Source: Blastocatellia bacterium (GTDB lineage: Bacteria; Acidobacteriota; Blastocatellia; UBA7656; JADIYM01). From it: a stretch of DNA of 64,000 nt. Shown piece after piece: positions 35,940-44,092 of the stretch (position 1 is its first letter; every line of letters begins with the position of its first letter). Below the pieces are notes generated by a model. The model made no database searches and was not told the origin of the DNA. It saw only the letters and a program-made list of their open reading frames with translations. A program made the translations under genes and the position numbers. The stretch lies in contig JAJTWZ010000021.1 in assembly GCA_021463145.1 (NCBI GenBank), forward strand, positions 1-64,000. Reading direction: 5' to 3'.

Positions 35940-36686
35940 CTATCGGCCGCGACCGGGGCTGCCCGGCTGACTGGGCCTGAGTTCGATACGGCTCGCGAGT
36001 GCGCGCGACGGAAAACGAAGAATGTCGAGCACCGCCTCGGCTACGTCGTCCGGCAAGAGCTTCCAGTCGGCGCCCGCTCCAGGTTCGTTCCCACCGAATT
36101 CGGTGGCGACGCTTCCTGGCATGACGTAACTGACGCGGATTGAGTCGTAACGAACGTCCTGCATGAGCGCTTCGCTGAATCCGTTGAGGCCGAATTTCGA
36201 GGCATTGTAAGCGGCGCCGCCGGCGAACGCGTTGGTGCCAGCAAGGCTCGAGATGTTCACGATCGATCCGCCGCCCGTCCGTCGCATCGCGGGAATCGCC
36301 GTGTGGCACATGTTGAAGACGCCGATGACATTGGTCTCGATGACTCGCCGGAAGTCTGCCGGATCCATCTCGGGTACCGGGGCGAAGATCCCGACTCCCG
36401 CATTGTTCACGAGATAGTCCAGCCGGCCGAATGCCTCCACAGCGGCCGACACCGCCCGGCGACAGTCGTCGTGCGACGAAACTTCGCACGCAACTCCAAC
36501 AGTCCGGCCAGGGCCAATTTCGGAAAGTTCGCTTGCGACGCGCTCGACACGAGCTGCTGTGCGACCGGTCAGGCATACGTCAACTCCCTCGACGATCAAC
36601 GCGCGAGCGATCGCGTGGCCGATACCCCGGGTCCCGCCAGTGAGGAGCGCGGCTTTTCCGTTCAGTGGACCGCCCGAGTCGTTCAT
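35940..36686 (-). CDS. short-chain dehydrogenase/reductase
   Basis: This 248-residue classical SDR has the cofactor loop TGGTRGIGHAIA (about 16-27), NNAGVG (about 92-97), the catalytic serine in NISSLAG and the YNASK pair (about 158-162). VMPGSVATEF follows. It should oxidise or reduce a small alcohol or ketone with NAD(P); the substrate is unknown. Its start overlaps the stop of the thioesterase gene by four bases, so they form an operon and may act on the same acyl or keto compound. Confidence 0.92.
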   Translation of the reverse strand: MNDSGGPLNGKAALLTGGTRGIGHAIARALIVEGVDVCLTGRTAARVERVASELSEIGPGRTVGVACEVSSHDDCRRAVSAAVEAFGRLDYLVNNAGVGIFAPVPEMDPADFRRVIETNVIGVFNMCHTAIPAMRRTGGGSIVNISSLAGTNAFAGGAAYNASKFGLNGFSEALMQDVRYDSIRVSYVMPGSVATEFGGNEPGAGADWKLLPDDVAEAVLDILRFPSRALASRIELRPSQPGSPGRGR

Positions 36687-37102
36687 TCCAGATCTCCCGA
36701 TTCGGCATCCATCAGGACCGGCGTATCCGTCTGCACGATCGGAATGGGCTTTCGCGAATCGTCGACCGCCACATAGACGACCTCGGCCTCGGTCACCAGT
36801 CGAACGTCGCCGCCGTCGTCACGCGCGCACGCCTGAACCGTGACCTTCGTCGTAATCGAAGTGCGCCCGACTCGCACGGTTTCGGTATAGAACGTGACCA
36901 GATCGCCGACGTAAACCGGAGCGTGGAAGACGACTTCCCGCATCGCAATCGTCACGAACACCTGTGAACTCGTGCGCCGAGCCTCGACGGCGCCTGCCAG
37001 ATCGATGTAGCTGAGAATGATGCCGCCGAAGATGGTGCCCATCGCGTTCGTGTCGCGTGGCAACATAAGGATTCGAATTGCGGGTATCTTGTCGTTCGGC
37101 AT
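36683..37102 (-). CDS. acyl-CoA thioesterase, hotdog fold (YciA type)
   Basis: This 139-residue protein has the hotdog-fold thioesterase pattern: DTNAMGTIFGGIILSYIDLA (about 17-36), where the aspartate/glycine region holds the active site, then FHAPVYVGDLVTFY and a TKVTVQAC strand. YciA-like enzymes hydrolyse acyl-CoA in the cytoplasm. It is the first gene of a two-gene operon with the SDR. Confidence 0.92.
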   Translation of the reverse strand: MPNDKIPAIRILMLPRDTNAMGTIFGGIILSYIDLAGAVEARRTSSQVFVTIAMREVVFHAPVYVGDLVTFYTETVRVGRTSITTKVTVQACARDDGGDVRLVTEAEVVYVAVDDSRKPIPIVQTDTPVLMDAESGDLE

Positions 37103-37188
37103 ATGTCACGGCCGCGCAGGAAATGACAGCGGCGGAACTCTATGCGGCGCTTCATCGTGCGTCAACGCCAGGGGCAGGGATGGATTGA

Positions 37189-37545
37189 ATGACCCAATCA
37201 AACGACGATAGCAACGGATTTGTGGATGTAGCCGCATTGTCCGACCTGTCGGAAAACGAGGGACGGATTTTCGAAATCGCCGGAAGGTGGGTCGCGGTGT
37301 TTCTCGTCGACGGGGTTCCCCACGCCATAGACAACGCGTGCCCTCACATGGCCGGGCCTCTCGGCTCGGGGACGTGTTCGGACGGCATAGTCACGTGTCC
37401 GATCCACGGGTGGAGGTTCGACGTTCGAACAGGAGAGGCTCCGACCAATCCCAATACTCGCGTCGCGCGATTCGAATCGCGCGTCGAGCGCGATCGGGTT
37501 TACGTTCGTGTCGCGGACTCGCGCGCCGAGGATCGCTCGACATGA
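37189..37545 (+). CDS. Rieske [2Fe-2S] ferredoxin-like protein
   Basis: This 118-residue protein carries the two cluster-binding boxes CPHMAGPL (about 49-56) and CPIHGWRFD (about 68-76). The spacing and length are those of NirD-like or dioxygenase-type ferredoxins. It has no membrane anchor and could deliver electrons to a partner oxygenase or reductase not encoded nearby. Its stop overlaps the ATG of the next gene. Confidence 0.92.
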   Translation: MTQSNDDSNGFVDVAALSDLSENEGRIFEIAGRWVAVFLVDGVPHAIDNACPHMAGPLGSGTCSDGIVTCPIHGWRFDVRTGEAPTNPNTRVARFESRVERDRVYVRVADSRAEDRST

Positions 37546-39062
37546 AACGATTCCTCGTCGTCGCGCTGGCGCTCGCCGGATTCCTTGCGGCCGGACTCGT
37601 ACTGTTCGTCCAGCTCTATTCCCCCGAAGCCCAGCGTCTGGTGCTCGAGCGCCGCCTGACGGAGGCGTTCGGCACACCTGCTCACGTCGGCTCTCTCAGG
37701 CTCACACTGGTGGGCGGTTTAGGCGCGGAGGCGCGCAACGTTCGAGTCGAACTGGATCCGGCCTACGGCGAAGGATCGCTGCTCGAGGTCGACGTCGTCC
37801 GCGCTAACGTCTCGGTCTGGCGATTCCTGACGACACGCGAATTGGGCGTAAGGTCCATTGACGTCGTGAATCCACGTTTCCGGTTCGTGAAGAACCCGAG
37901 TGGGGACTGGAACTGGTCGACACTTGGTGCGCCGGGGGCGCCTTTGGCAAAGTCGCGACTCGAATCGACCACCGTGCTGGCGTTTGCACGATCCGCGCAC
38001 GCCATCACCACCGATGCGACGTCGCAACTCGATAGCGTTGACATTTCAGGTGCGGAAGTGACCCTGGTCGATTCCACAGTCGAGCCGCCCGTCGTGACCG
38101 AGTACCGCGGACTCGCCCTCGCTGCCGAAATCGAGCAGAGCGGCAGCGATCGACGAGTCCGGGGCACCATTATCGGCGACTCAGCCGCAGCGGGCGGTGA
38201 GCCGCTCTCCATCGCGATCCCATTCGACACCCTGGTGACTCGATCCGGCGATTCAGGGCGCTGGACCGCAAGCGGAACCATCGACGGAGGACGGCTTGCG
38301 ACGAGGAACACACAGTTCGACGCAATCGAGACGACAGTGACTCTCGACGGAGACCAGCGGCTCTCCTTTCCCCGGATGCGACTCAACCTGTTTGGCGGCG
38401 CTTTCGAAGGATCGGCATCGGTCGAACTGGGCACGTCGAACAACCGTTTCGCACTGCAGGGAAATGTCGTGAATCTCGACATCTCGCGCGCCCTCGCGCC
38501 AAAGCCCGAACTGGCGGGGCAACTGCAGGGCAGCGTAACGGCAACTGCCAGACTGACCGGAGACCTCGGCCCCTATCTGGCAACTCTCGAATCCCTGGAA
38601 GGTGACGGCAACGCCGATGTCGCGGACTTCCGACTCGAGTCGACAAACCTCATGTCCGAGATTTCAAAATCTGCAAAACTTTCGCTGATAGAATTTTCCG
38701 AAACGGATACGAGAGTTCCGGGGCTCTCGACGGGTTTCCGGTTCGAGCGAGGGAGCTTGAGACTGACTAACGCAACTGCCTCAAAAATAAGCGGTTGTGT
38801 TGATCTTGTGGTTCGGGACGGGCTGGTTGGCCTGGGGCGGAAACCGACCTTGAACCTAACTGGGAGCGTAACGATATTTCCAGAAATACAGGAACGAATC
38901 AGGGCGGATTCGTCTGCGGCGCGGCTGTTGGTCGGGGCAATCACCAGTCGCGGCGAAGTGACAGTTCCGCTCAGAGTGCGAGGTACGTTGGTGGAGCCGT
39001 CGGTCGAGCTGGATTGGACGTCGGTTGCCCGTTCGCTGCTTTTTGGCGCCATTCGTCCCTGA
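37542..39062 (+). CDS. AsmA-family envelope protein
   Basis: This 506-residue protein starts with a transmembrane segment (about 3-25). It continues with an AsmA-like N-terminal region (GSLRLTLVGGLGAEARNVRV) and a long run of beta strands typical of this fold. A C-terminal AsmA-like part holds LNLFGGAFEGSASVELG and a repeat of short amphipathic strands. AsmA proteins bridge the periplasm and are thought to carry phospholipids to the outer membrane. Its ATG overlaps the Rieske stop (ATGA), so the two are translationally coupled; why is not clear. Confidence 0.82.
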   Translation: MKRFLVVALALAGFLAAGLVLFVQLYSPEAQRLVLERRLTEAFGTPAHVGSLRLTLVGGLGAEARNVRVELDPAYGEGSLLEVDVVRANVSVWRFLTTRELGVRSIDVVNPRFRFVKNPSGDWNWSTLGAPGAPLAKSRLESTTVLAFARSAHAITTDATSQLDSVDISGAEVTLVDSTVEPPVVTEYRGLALAAEIEQSGSDRRVRGTIIGDSAAAGGEPLSIAIPFDTLVTRSGDSGRWTASGTIDGGRLATRNTQFDAIETTVTLDGDQRLSFPRMRLNLFGGAFEGSASVELGTSNNRFALQGNVVNLDISRALAPKPELAGQLQGSVTATARLTGDLGPYLATLESLEGDGNADVADFRLESTNLMSEISKSAKLSLIEFSETDTRVPGLSTGFRFERGSLRLTNATASKISGCVDLVVRDGLVGLGRKPTLNLTGSVTIFPEIQERIRADSSAARLLVGAITSRGEVTVPLRVRGTLVEPSVELDWTSVARSLLFGAIRP

Positions 39063-39080
39063 CGGGACGCAGCCGATCGG

Positions 39081-39092
39081 TATACTCGACAC
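39081..39092 (+). promoter_or_regulatory. TATACT -10 box abutting the start codon
   Basis: TATACT at 39081-39086 is followed by CGACAC and ATG. It is the third case in this window of a TATACT box six to eight bases before an ATG without a ribosome-binding site. Confidence 0.45.
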
Positions 39093-40130
39093 ATGTCGAA
39101 TGACGAACTTTCTCGACGGTACTCGAGACAGATCCTCTTCTCCGGAATCGGGGACGACGGGCAGCGCCGGCTGCGCGAGGCGCGAGTTGTCGTCGTCGGC
39201 GCAGGTGCCCTGGGCGCAGTGCAGATCGAGACGCTGGCCCGCGCCGGCGTAGGCCGCCTCCGGATCGTAGATCGGGACGTCGTCGAGATGTCGAACCTCC
39301 ATCGGCAGATCCTCTACACCGAGCGCGACGCCGCGGACGGGGTGCCCAAGGCCGTCGCCGCCGAACGCCGGGTCCGAGAGATCAATTCCGAGGTCGATGT
39401 CGAGGGCTTCGTCGAGGACGTCAACGCAATTTCGGCAGGCCGGCTTCTCGATGACGTCGATCTCGTGCTCGACGCCACAGACAACTTCGAGACTCGGTAT
39501 CTGTTGAACGATGCGGCAGCCAGGTCGGGCCTGCCCTGGATCTACGGAGCGGTCGTCGGCGGCGGAGGCGCGACGATGACGATCCGTCCAGGTCTCACGC
39601 CCTGCCTCCGTTGCCTTTTCGAAACGATGCCGGATCCGGGTTCCGCGCCCACTTGCGACACTGCCGGCGTGGCGCTTCCGGCGGTTGCCGTCATCGCTTC
39701 GGTCCAATCGGCCGAAGCCATCAAGCTGCTTTGCGGGCGGACCGAATTGCTTCACGGAGGGTTACTTCAGTTCGACGTCTGGGAGAACCGGTGGACACGA
39801 ATCGGCCTCGACGGCCTGCTCGAGCGGGGTAACTGCCCGGTCTGCCATCAGCGAAAGTTCGAATTCCTGGACGCGCCCGGTCAGCACGCGACCACGATGT
39901 GCGGACGCGGTGCGGTTCAGGTCACATCGGGACGGACGGTAAGGCTGGATCTTGGGGCGCTCGCGGCCCGGTTGCGGCCGTCCGGGGAGGTCTCCGAGAA
40001 TGCGTACCTCGTGAAGTTCCGCTCCGGCGAGATAGAGATGACGATCTTTGCGGACGCTCGCTGTATCATCAAGGGCGTCACGGAACCGTCCGCGGCCCGC
40101 AGTTTGTACGCGAGGTACGTCGGAACCTGA
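39093..40130 (+). CDS. ThiF/MoeB-family E1-like adenylyltransferase
   Basis: This 345-residue protein has the ATP-binding VVGAGALGAVQIETLARAGV (about 35-54), then the strand-turn DRDVVEMSNLHRQ (about 65-77), a DATDNFETR loop and the CxxC pairs CLRC (about 172) and CPVC (about 249) that bind zinc. It adenylates the C-terminal glycine of a ubiquitin-like sulfur carrier such as MoaD or ThiS. The C-terminal 80 residues do not form a rhodanese domain and are unlike MoeB. Its carrier protein is not next to it. Confidence 0.9.
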   Translation: MSNDELSRRYSRQILFSGIGDDGQRRLREARVVVVGAGALGAVQIETLARAGVGRLRIVDRDVVEMSNLHRQILYTERDAADGVPKAVAAERRVREINSEVDVEGFVEDVNAISAGRLLDDVDLVLDATDNFETRYLLNDAAARSGLPWIYGAVVGGGGATMTIRPGLTPCLRCLFETMPDPGSAPTCDTAGVALPAVAVIASVQSAEAIKLLCGRTELLHGGLLQFDVWENRWTRIGLDGLLERGNCPVCHQRKFEFLDAPGQHATTMCGRGAVQVTSGRTVRLDLGALAARLRPSGEVSENAYLVKFRSGEIEMTIFADARCIIKGVTEPSAARSLYARYVGT

Positions 40131-40173
40131 CGGAAAGTCCGGCAACTCAGATGGTAACGAGGCGCAGCACGCG

Positions 40174-40743
40174 ATGAGGGACACCGGAGCACTCAGTCTG
40201 GCGCTCGGAGCAGACCCCGAAAGTCACTTTGGCGGAAAGGGCCGCCTGAGCATTATTCGGAAGGGCAGATATCACCCTGTCTATCTGTTCGTCCGCGGAG
40301 ACTCGACCATCGCCGAACTGCAGTGGCAAGGACCGAGACGTGTCGTCTACCGCGTCGCCGATTCCGACGCAGTGTTCGAAATGAAGGTCGGCCACATGCG
40401 GCGCAAAATCCGCGCCGTCGATCACGACGGAAGGGGTTCTCGCATTGCGGTCAGGTCGAATCGCGATTACGTGCGCCGGAAAATGCGAATCCAGATGGGC
40501 AACGGCGACAACTTTATCGTGACACGCGTGAAGAACGAACGGTGGGGCGGAAACCGCCTCGAGGTCCACAAGCAGCACTACGTGAACAACCTTCTTATCT
40601 TCCATTTCAGTCCGTCGGATCCTTCGGCGCCCGTTCTCGTAGACGTCGAAAGGCTCATGAAATGGGAAGCCCGGCACTTCCACATGCTGCTGGCGCTCGT
40701 GAGCGCGCGCATCACGCTCGAGCATCGCTGGACGGGGAAGTAA
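40174..40743 (+). CDS. conserved hypothetical protein with beta-rich, basic sequence
   Basis: ATG 40174 gives a 189-residue product. It has short beta strands (GRYHPVYLFVRGDSTIAELQ, RRVVYRVADSDAVFEMK), many arginines and lysines, and a C-terminal helix (WEARHFHMLLALVSARITLE). There is no signal peptide and I recognise no family. It converges on the cysteine-cluster gene, whose 3' end it overlaps by 32 bases. Confidence 0.6.
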   Translation: MRDTGALSLALGADPESHFGGKGRLSIIRKGRYHPVYLFVRGDSTIAELQWQGPRRVVYRVADSDAVFEMKVGHMRRKIRAVDHDGRGSRIAVRSNRDYVRRKMRIQMGNGDNFIVTRVKNERWGGNRLEVHKQHYVNNLLIFHFSPSDPSAPVLVDVERLMKWEARHFHMLLALVSARITLEHRWTGK

Positions 40744-41311
40744 GCTCTCGGGTCTTTCGTTCCCGATTCCGCTCCAGTTGCACGAGCCAGACGGGTATGG
40801 TCCGGTAACCCCAGCGCGACACATCCGCGCCGTAAACGAGGCGATTCAGGTCCGCGACTGTACGCTCGGCTTCAACGAGCGATTCATTGCCGGGAAGATC
40901 CTCCTCGCGTTCGTAGCACCCGTGATGGATACACGGAGCGGGCTTCGCGTCCCGGTGCACCAGGCAGCCGGCTCCAGGCTCGAACAGCGGACACGCGTAT
41001 GTGGTCCCGAACGTGTCGCCCTCGGCGGAGAGTCCATAGGCACTGACCGCATCGCGGGCGCGAGTCAGCACGCGGGCCCGATCTTCGTCAGAGAATCGCC
41101 GGTCGTCGCCGAGAACGCGCATCATCGCGTCGGCCTCGAGCCGGGTCACGTTCACATTCACGAACTCGGCATCGGCGCAGCACGGAGTGAGGCACGTGGC
41201 GCAGTCTTTGGCCTTGAAGCCGAACCTCTGGTCCACGTGCGCCCTGAGCGACTCCTTGACATCCCGCAGACGAGCCAGGGCGCGCTCGCGCGTCAGTCTC
41301 CATCGAGCCAT
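40712..41311 (-). CDS. YkgJ-type cysteine-cluster protein
   Basis: ATG 41311 gives a 199-residue protein with CATCLTPCC (about 38-46) and further cysteines in the middle (CPLF, CLVH, PAPCIHHGCY). This is the layout of the YkgJ/UPF0153 family, thought to bind zinc or an iron-sulfur cluster. Its function is unknown. The upstream frame is longer but unlike the family. Confidence 0.8.
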   Translation of the reverse strand: MARWRLTRERALARLRDVKESLRAHVDQRFGFKAKDCATCLTPCCADAEFVNVNVTRLEADAMMRVLGDDRRFSDEDRARVLTRARDAVSAYGLSAEGDTFGTTYACPLFEPGAGCLVHRDAKPAPCIHHGCYEREEDLPGNESLVEAERTVADLNRLVYGADVSRWGYRTIPVWLVQLERNRERKTRELTSPSSDARA

Positions 41312-41348
41312 GGAGGCAAGTCTACGGGGACTGTCGAATGCGAGCCAG

Positions 41349-42698
41349 TCAGGACGGAGGCGGCCGGTACTTGGGCTTCTCGCCAGGCGCGAGAGGCGGA
41401 GGAGGAATCTGCACCGGCGGGGCGCCAAACTTCGATGGGTCGAACGACGGCAGAGGCGCCAGTTCGATGCCCACGGCGGCCGAAGCGGGCAGGCCGGCCT
41501 CGACCGTGAGCCGCACCGAAGTGCTGCGCGGCGCCGGTGGTGCTCCAGAGCGCCTGGCTCCATTCGGCCTGGCCGGTGACGTCGCCGCTTCGGGCGCCGC
41601 TGCAGCCGGTGGACCGAGCGGGGCATCCGGGCCGAATTCGGGCCCCAGATCGGCGTCGGTACGCGCCTGACCCCCTGGCTCGCGACGTTCGGCAACGACC
41701 GGCGCGGATGGCCGCTCGTCCTCCGCGTGGTTGCCGTCCGGCAGATCGGTCGAAGCAAGTTCCGTGTCGTCCGATGTAGCGGTGAACCGGCGGAACTCGC
41801 CGTATCGGAAAGTCAGGCGGTATTTCACCGAGGACGAAAAGCCCGACCCTTCGCGTGCGAAGTGCCCGAGCGACGAGAAGACGATCGTCGTTGGCAGTAG
41901 CACGTCGAAGCGAGACTGGGCGTACTTGAACTCCAGCCGTTGAACGACGACCGGGGAGTTGGTTCCCGCAGAAAGTACGGTCACTTCTCGGATCTCGCGG
42001 ACGAGTCTGCCGGTCACGGGTTCGAGCCAAACCCATCCACGAAAAAGCGGCTCTCCTGCTCTCAGTTCGGACGGCAACGAGAGGTTGAAGCCGAATCGCG
42101 AGTTGGGCACGACCTGCTGATAAGAAAGAATGAGCGTTTCACGGCCGTCGATCCGCTCGGCGCCTGATTCCTTGAAAGTGAAGAGCGCGCGGGCCCACAC
42201 CTGGAGCGGCAGTCCCTGGCTCATCGTCAATCCGCTCACGGTGTAGTCGAGGTCGTAACGCGAGCCCTCCGCGTTCACCCGCTTCAGCTCGTCGCGCACC
42301 GACTTGGACCGCGCCTGCCTGGCGAACAGCGCCTGCACGCGCTCTTCTCGTCCGGCGACCGGTGCTCCATCCACGGATTTCACGTCGCGGTATTCGGAGA
42401 TTGAACCGTTGTCGAGAACCGAGCGATAAACGATGAGGTCCGACACGATCGTCCGCCGCCTCGACACCTCGCCGTTCTCGCGGAATTGTTCGACGGTTTT
42501 CGTCTCTTCGGCGGTAATGTCGCGAAAGAAAACGAAATAGTCGTGGGCACGGGCGCTGGCTGCGTCGACGAACGAGGAAAGACGCATCTCTTTTAGCGTC
42601 GGAACCGGCTGTTGAGCCAGCGGCACGGCCGACGGCGCCAGAAACACTCTCGCCGCCAGTAGAATGGCCAGAACCTGACGATGATGCGCCGACTTCAT
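41349..42698 (-). CDS. secreted protein of unknown function with proline-rich tail
   Basis: ATG 42698 opens a 449-residue protein with a signal peptide (about 1-29). Residues 35-330 form a beta-rich domain with segments such as RDITAEETKTVEQFRENGEV, FGFNLSLPSELRAGEPLFRG and SVKYRLTFRYGEFRRF. I have the impression this is an acidobacterial family of unknown role. The last 110 residues are disordered and rich in Pro and Ala. The 730 bases upstream hold a strong promoter, a riboswitch-like structure and two terminators, so expression appears conditional. Confidence 0.65.
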   Translation of the reverse strand: MKSAHHRQVLAILLAARVFLAPSAVPLAQQPVPTLKEMRLSSFVDAASARAHDYFVFFRDITAEETKTVEQFRENGEVSRRRTIVSDLIVYRSVLDNGSISEYRDVKSVDGAPVAGREERVQALFARQARSKSVRDELKRVNAEGSRYDLDYTVSGLTMSQGLPLQVWARALFTFKESGAERIDGRETLILSYQQVVPNSRFGFNLSLPSELRAGEPLFRGWVWLEPVTGRLVREIREVTVLSAGTNSPVVVQRLEFKYAQSRFDVLLPTTIVFSSLGHFAREGSGFSSSVKYRLTFRYGEFRRFTATSDDTELASTDLPDGNHAEDERPSAPVVAERREPGGQARTDADLGPEFGPDAPLGPPAAAAPEAATSPARPNGARRSGAPPAPRSTSVRLTVEAGLPASAAVGIELAPLPSFDPSKFGAPPVQIPPPPLAPGEKPKYRPPPS

Positions 42699-42767
42699 CG
42701 CGTGCAATACCTGCACCGCAATTTCAACACACTAGCGGATACACAGGCACGCAAAATCGGACCCTGG

Positions 42768-42807
42768 TAAAAAGATGAAGGGCCGCCGGATGGCCATCCG
42801 GCGGCCC
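42768..42807 (-). terminator. intrinsic terminator 2 of the leader
   Basis: The hairpin at 42780-42807 is a perfect palindrome with arms GGGCCGCCGGATGG and CCATCCGGCGGCCC. On the minus strand it is followed by a T-rich run at 42768-42774. It lies about 70 bases before the start of the secreted protein gene. Confidence 0.75.
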
Positions 42808-42872
42808 CGTGAGCTTGGAGTAGCGAAGATCGAGCCCCCATTCGGTCTTCCAGCCCCAGCCCCACATCGATC

Positions 42873-42900
42873 GCGGACGCTCCTGAGAGCGCCCGCGAAT
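42873..42900 (-). ncRNA. stable inner hairpin of unknown structured RNA domain
   Basis: The minus strand can form TCGCGGGCGCTC, a TCAG loop and GAGCGTCCGCGA, with one G-U or mismatched pair. It sits between the two terminators in the leader, so a second structured domain may lie there. I cannot name it. Confidence 0.4.
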
Positions 42901-42937
42901 CTCCTGCTCGAGCCCTCGAGTTTTTCGAAGTCCCCAG

Positions 42938-42990
42938 AAAAACGAAAAGGCCGCCAGCATGGTCCAGCTTTGGCTGGACCCTCTGGCGAC
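42938..42990 (-). terminator. intrinsic terminator 1 of the leader, overlapping the aptamer end
   Basis: On the minus strand the arms GTCGCCAGAGGGTCCAGCC and GCTGGACCATGCTGGCGGC form a long stem with one internal loop, then TTTTCGTTTTT. The 5' arm begins in the sequence that closes the riboswitch-like domain, so the two structures compete. Confidence 0.75.
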
Positions 42991-43100
42991 CCGGCTGGCC
43001 AACCAATCACAATCGAGCCCCCGTTCGATTGAAACTGGCCTGAGCCCCGCAGTTCTGCGTCCTCCGGTTTCCCGAAGTTTGCTCTGAGCAGAAGAAGAAA
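42985..43100 (-). ncRNA. GEMM-I-like (cyclic di-GMP-I) riboswitch candidate
   Basis: On the minus strand the sequence GAGCAAAC, then a stem TTCGG-GAAA-CCGGA, then GGACGCAGAAC, matches the conserved core of c-di-GMP-I riboswitches: GCAAACC, a GAAA-tetraloop stem, GGACGCAAAGC. A downstream GGGGCTCAGGCCAG pairs with TGGCCAGCC. The following GGGTCGCC resembles the family's 3' closing strand and doubles as the terminator's 5' arm. Deviations are AGAAC for AAAGC and a weak outer stem. The order of promoter, aptamer, terminator and gene is as expected for such a switch. Confidence 0.55.
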
Positions 43101-43165
43101 CTTGATTGTCAACTTTTGCCGCCACCGGCTCCCACTGGAGATACCGGCACTGACGCGACGACCCA

Positions 43166-43194
43166 TTTATACGAATTCAAAGAGTTGGTGTCAA
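43166..43194 (-). promoter_or_regulatory. consensus sigma-70 promoter of the leader
   Basis: On the minus strand TTGACA (43194-43189) and TATAAA (43171-43166) are 17 bases apart. Upstream (43204-43220) are A/T tracts that may form an UP element. The expected start is near 43158. This is the clearest promoter in the window. Confidence 0.8.
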
Positions 43195-43246
43195 CCCCTC
43201 GGACAAAAAAAATCGAAAAAACTCAATTCAAGCACCCCGTAAAGTG

Positions 43247-43265
43247 CCATATTCAGTGAATATGG
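43247..43265. promoter_or_regulatory. 19-bp palindromic operator candidate
   Basis: Arms CCATATTCA and TGAATATGG surround one G. The site lies 53 bases upstream of the -35 box of the leader promoter and about 160 bases before the divergent alkyltransferase-like gene, so a regulator could control either. Confidence 0.5.
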
Positions 43266-43427
43266 GGCGATTGTCCTCAAACTCCGCACCCCATTCCTCC
43301 CGTGGGGCATATTGCCGCATGGCTAATGAGCCAGCCGAATGTTCAGGTGGCGAGCCCTGGCCGGTGCCGCCGGGGGGGTGACGGGATGCCGGCATTGCTT
43401 TACTCGACGTGGCATACTCACGTTCCG

Positions 43428-43766
43428 ATGGCGAAAGAATCGAGAAGCGCATTCGAGACGGTTTATGAGGTCGTCGAGAGAATTCCCTTCGGCCGGGTTG
43501 CCACGTACGGTCAGATCTCCCGCATTCTCGATGGCAGGTTCAGTCCGATCTTCGTCGGCTGGGCACTTCATGCCGTTCCCGACTCGAGAGAACCCGTTCC
43601 GTGGCACCGAGTAGTGAACGCCAAGGGAGGAATCAGCACGCGGCGGGTGATCGGCTATGCGCCGAACCTTCAGCGCGAGTTACTCGAGGCGGAGGGAGTT
43701 GCCTTCGACGGCGACGAGCGGGTCGACCTGGAGCGGTTCCTCTGGCGACCAGGGGAGCCGAATTGA
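43428..43766 (+). CDS. alkyltransferase-like protein (MGMT family lacking the catalytic cysteine)
   Basis: This 112-residue protein has the fold of the C-terminal domain of O6-alkylguanine-DNA alkyltransferases: VYEVVERIPFGRVATYGQIS at the start, RVVNAKGGIS and a normal end. The active-site PCHR is PWHR here (about residue 51), as in Atl proteins. It therefore cannot remove the alkyl group, but it would bind damaged DNA and hand it to nucleotide excision repair. ATG 43428 gives the family length; a longer frame is unlikely. Confidence 0.9.
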   Translation: MAKESRSAFETVYEVVERIPFGRVATYGQISRILDGRFSPIFVGWALHAVPDSREPVPWHRVVNAKGGISTRRVIGYAPNLQRELLEAEGVAFDGDERVDLERFLWRPGEPN

Positions 43767-43812
43767 GCGACGTCCCCTTGTACTGCTTCGGTTCGGAGTG
43801 TAGACAGTCTGC

Positions 43813-44088
43813 ATGGCGAGCGATTCCATCGATGAGGGAACGCCAGTGGAGGCGTCGCGGCAGTCACTTCCGCCAAAGCACAGGCCTGCACATCAGACCG
43901 TCTGCGACGAGCCCGGCGAAAAGGACGACCCTTGCTTTGGTCACCTCAAACGGTTCGAGGTTGCGGGGGACGTGGGCGCGATTGCGGTTCCGGCCGGTGA
44001 AGCGCTCTTCCGATGCAATCGTTGCTATCGCCTCTACCAGGGCGAGCCGATGGCGTTCCTGAGGCCTTCGCCGGACAGGTCAAGGTAG
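43813..44088 (+). CDS. small hypothetical protein with a CxxC pair
   Basis: This 91-residue protein has a single CNRC motif near the C-terminus (FRCNRCYRLYQGEP) and a polar N-terminal half. No family is recognised. It lies just upstream of a membrane-anchored protein gene on the same strand, four bases apart, so a shared message is likely. Confidence 0.5.
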   Translation: MASDSIDEGTPVEASRQSLPPKHRPAHQTVCDEPGEKDDPCFGHLKRFEVAGDVGAIAVPAGEALFRCNRCYRLYQGEPMAFLRPSPDRSR

Positions 44089-44092
44089 CTCC

